From Rhizophagus sp. LPA8_4_AMF (lineage: Eukaryota > Glomeromycota > Glomeromycetes > Glomerales > Glomeraceae): a stretch of 20,517 nucleotides of DNA. Under the pieces are notes generated by a model that did not search any database, was not told where the DNA came from, and saw only the letters and a list, made by a program, of their open reading frames with translations. This document shows, in pieces, positions 18,340 to 20,517 of the stretch. Both the position numbers and the translations under genes were made by a program. The DNA lies in NCBI GenBank assembly GCA_021464525.1, contig JADRCO010001297.1, positions 1 through 20,517 on the forward strand, given 5' to 3'. Each line of letters starts with the position of its first letter. Position 1 is the first letter of the stretch.

Positions 18340-18745
18340 ACCTTTTCAACATCTTAGTAATAACATCACAATTTTTAAATAATATCAATACTAATGATAC
18401 ATTTTCAACTTCTTCATAATAATATTATGATTTTTTAATGATATTGTGACAATATAGTATGATAATTAATCTTAATAATATATTTTCAATATCTTTATGG
18501 TAACATTATAATTTTTTAAAAGATATTATGATGATATAGTTATGATAATCTTAACGACAACTTTCAACATTTTCATGATATTGAGATTACAAAATTGATT
18601 TGATATTAGAATAATATCTTAAAATTTAATATCACGAAGATATTAAAAAGGTGACATTAAGATTATCATAATTATATCATCACAATATCAGTCATTTAAA
18701 AAATCATAATATTATTGTGAAGATGTTAAAATATATTGTTAAATC
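18340..18745. repeat. Diverged ~80-bp repeats with an inverted copy
   Basis: Direct copies begin with TTTTCAAC/TTTTCAAT words at about 18344, 18403, 18484 and 18562 (spacings about 58, 81 and 78). They share ATTATGATTTTTTAA and GATATAGTTATGATAATCTTAA-type blocks. Positions 18655-18740 carry the same blocks in reverse complement (TTAAGATTATCATAATTATA, then TCATAATATTATTGTGAAGA). The block could therefore fold into a long stem. Origin unknown. Confidence 0.6.
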
Positions 18746-19545
18746 TTTTGTGATGAATTTGAAGATTTCAGCAAAGTAGTCAAATACCTTGCTCATTTTC
18801 TAATTTTTTTGAGCATATTTAAGTTAATAACAATTCTTAATATATAAATAAAGTGAAAAAATAAATTAAACATTATATAACTTTACAGGTTTTGTGTAAA
18901 ATAGCCACTTCTTTTTATAATATCTTGATTATATAATTGATATAATTAATCAACTAGTTTATTATGAAAGCTGAATTCAAAATAAAATGGAAATCTTACA
19001 TATGATTTATTCCTCATTATATAATTTAATGATTTTCATAATCATAATATAAATTTATCATATATTTATCTTTATTTTTATAATGAAAAAATTTATTAAT
19101 ATAAAAATTAAATCAACTATATCAATTAAGTCAATAAAGTTATTAAAAAAGAAACTAATAACTTTTGCTAATATAATTGTAATAAAAAAATAGATTGCAA
19201 ATAGAGAGTTTTTACTTATAAGAAACATAATAAAAATTTATTATTTAAAGAATATTATAAAGTTATAGAAAGTAAATCCATTAAATTTATATTCTAATAT
19301 CTTTGAATTAAGCTTAAATAATTTTTTTTATAAAAGTTGAAAAAGTTACTTACTTAAAATCAAAAGGTAAGTTTATTAAATTTATTTTAATTAACAAAGT
19401 AAAATTAAGTAATTTAACAATTTTTAAGAAGTTGAAAGATAAATAAATATTAATGGAAAAAAAAAATTGTTTTAATAATCAAATTATTAATAAGAATTTC
19501 TAAAAAGACAATTAAAATACCAGGCAAATAAAGTATGATCCTGCT
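18746..19545. other. Intergenic A+T-rich DNA, no gene seen
   Basis: No coding frame, RNA gene or repeat pair was found. Confidence 0.5.
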
Positions 19546-19712
19546 TAAAGTTGCTTACTAAAAATAAAAATATTAAAATAATAAAAATAATTTGACAATT
19601 TTGATTAATGAAATAATGAAATTATTTTATTATTACAATTGACCAAAATGCAAATAACAAAATAGAAAAATAATTTTGAGACAAAATTTATTAATTTTAA
19701 CAAGCAACTTTA
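19546..19712. mobile_element. MITE family copy C (167 bp, TA-flanked)
   Basis: The ends TTAAAGTTGCTTACTAAAA and, complemented from the right, TTAAAGTTGCTTGTTAAAA match each other at 17 of 19. They also match the termini of copies A and B (TTAAGRTTGCTTA). The interior is different and very A+T-rich, so it is a related subfamily or an internally replaced copy. Confidence 0.68.
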
Positions 19713-19968
19713 ATTCTACTTTTACTAATATATATGCAAAAAATTCAAGCCCATAGTAGAATTATTTAACCATAAATGTAGTAATCAAATTACTTATTTC
19801 CAAAATATTTCTGATTTATTTGAAATATTTAGAAGATATGCTTAATTTTTGTATTTATGTACAGATCAATTGAAGGATGTTATGTTATTGGAAAAAGTAA
19901 TAAAGAGATAATTAAAGAATATAAGAAGAAAATAACAGATCTGTATAATATGATTGATCTTCTCTGGA

Positions 19969-20111
19969 TATAGTTTTCCCTTATAAGCATATTTGCATTG
20001 ACTAATAAATTTATTAAAAACCTCTTTTTTTAGTCACATTATATAGTATTTTTATAATCACACTATTTTTTTTGGTTTCAAAAGATGTGACTATGTAGGG
20101 AGTTAACTGTA
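19969..20111. mobile_element. 143-bp TA-flanked TIR element
   Basis: The left end TATAGTTTTCCCTTATAAGC and the complemented right end TACAGTTAACTCCCTACATA are alignable with one small gap. Inner words TAGTCACAT (about 20032) and ATGTGACTA (about 20086) are complementary. The end sequence resembles that of the element at 5341-5516 (TACAGTCAACC), so the two may use the same transposase. Confidence 0.55.
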
Positions 20112-20470
20112 TAAAGTTGGTAATATTATTTACAAGAAACATTTATTTACATATGAATTTTAGAAGATTATAATCAACTCATTTTAAATCATCTTGGAGG
20201 AAGATAATTCCAAGCAATTGCTCACTTTATGAATCATGAATCATATACAGAATTCCTTAACATTTTCTTTACAAATGGTCAGTATTTATTTATTCAAGGC
20301 CATCATTTGCTTAAATGTAATATTTGTTTTAATAGGTCTTATAATGGAAGATATTAGAAAATAGAAATATGCTATAGTGGCTGTCACCTATAAATCATAC
20401 AGTCCGAAAATTTAAAATCTATTCATTTATATTGTGTAACTTATTTTTATAGTACTTTATTTAAGTATAA

Positions 20471-20492
20471 TTTTGCCGCGTAAGCGGCAAAA
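20471..20492. repeat. GC-rich perfect hairpin
   Basis: TTTTGCCGC, loop GTAA, GCGGCAAAA, then a T-run at about 20494-20501. It stands out in very A+T-rich DNA. In a fungus this is not a bacterial terminator; it is more likely the end of a repeat that continues past the window edge. Confidence 0.7.
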
Positions 20493-20517
20493 ATTTTTTT
20501 TGCTAATATTCCATGGA

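Noticed and set aside
20471-20501. Rho-independent terminator
   Set aside because: The hairpin plus T-run has the right shape, but the window is eukaryotic and no gene ends there.

Overview
The window is very A+T-rich eukaryotic DNA (roughly a fifth G+C by eye). It has long homopolymer runs, one intact protein gene, and many decayed or miniature mobile elements. Base composition, the fungal-type intron signals near the gene, and the style of the non-LTR retrotransposon RNase H domain fit an arbuscular mycorrhizal fungus (Glomeromycotina, Rhizophagus-like). That assignment is inferred from family knowledge and was not tested by any search.

Layout. Positions 1-4068 hold no convincing gene. They carry at least five copies of a dispersed repeat built round a 37-nt palindrome (409-440, 546-578, 1642-1678, 1789-1825, 2676-2712), a hairpin at 728-785 and a small inverted-repeat element at 1883-2003. 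Positions 4069-6177 are one non-LTR (LINE-type) retrotransposon copy on the minus strand. It has a 16-bp target-site duplication, an A-tail and a 5' truncation inside RNase H. Two MITEs sit inside it: a 293-bp near-palindromic element with an 8-bp duplication (hAT-like) and a 176-bp element at a TA site (Tc1/mariner/pogo-like). Leaving both out gives one frame of 453 codons with only three stops. Positions 6934-7398 look like another decayed coding stretch on the minus strand. Positions 8425-9530 hold a doubtful short hydrophobic ORF, a 156-bp tandem duplication and a second, 3'-end-only copy of the same LINE family.

The intact gene is a 353-residue short-chain dehydrogenase/reductase (11988-13049, plus strand), probably with a 5'-UTR intron (11699-11793). 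Its fold motifs are all present, but the residue at the catalytic tyrosine position is phenylalanine (F183).

From 14.5 kb to the end the window is again repeats: four fold-back structures (14562-15831), a three-copy TA-flanked MITE family (15991-16232, 17193-17443, 19546-19712), a 784-bp TIR element at 16767-17550 containing one of those MITEs, a diverged array of ~159-bp units (about 16610-18100), an ~80-bp repeat block with an inverted copy (18340-18745), another small TIR element (19969-20111), and a GC-rich hairpin at 20471-20492.

The genes do not form a pathway or operon. The window is best read as a single housekeeping-type enzyme gene, or a divergent non-catalytic version of one, in a transposon-rich intergenic landscape. 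I found no convincing multi-gene system, CRISPR array, rRNA or tRNA.
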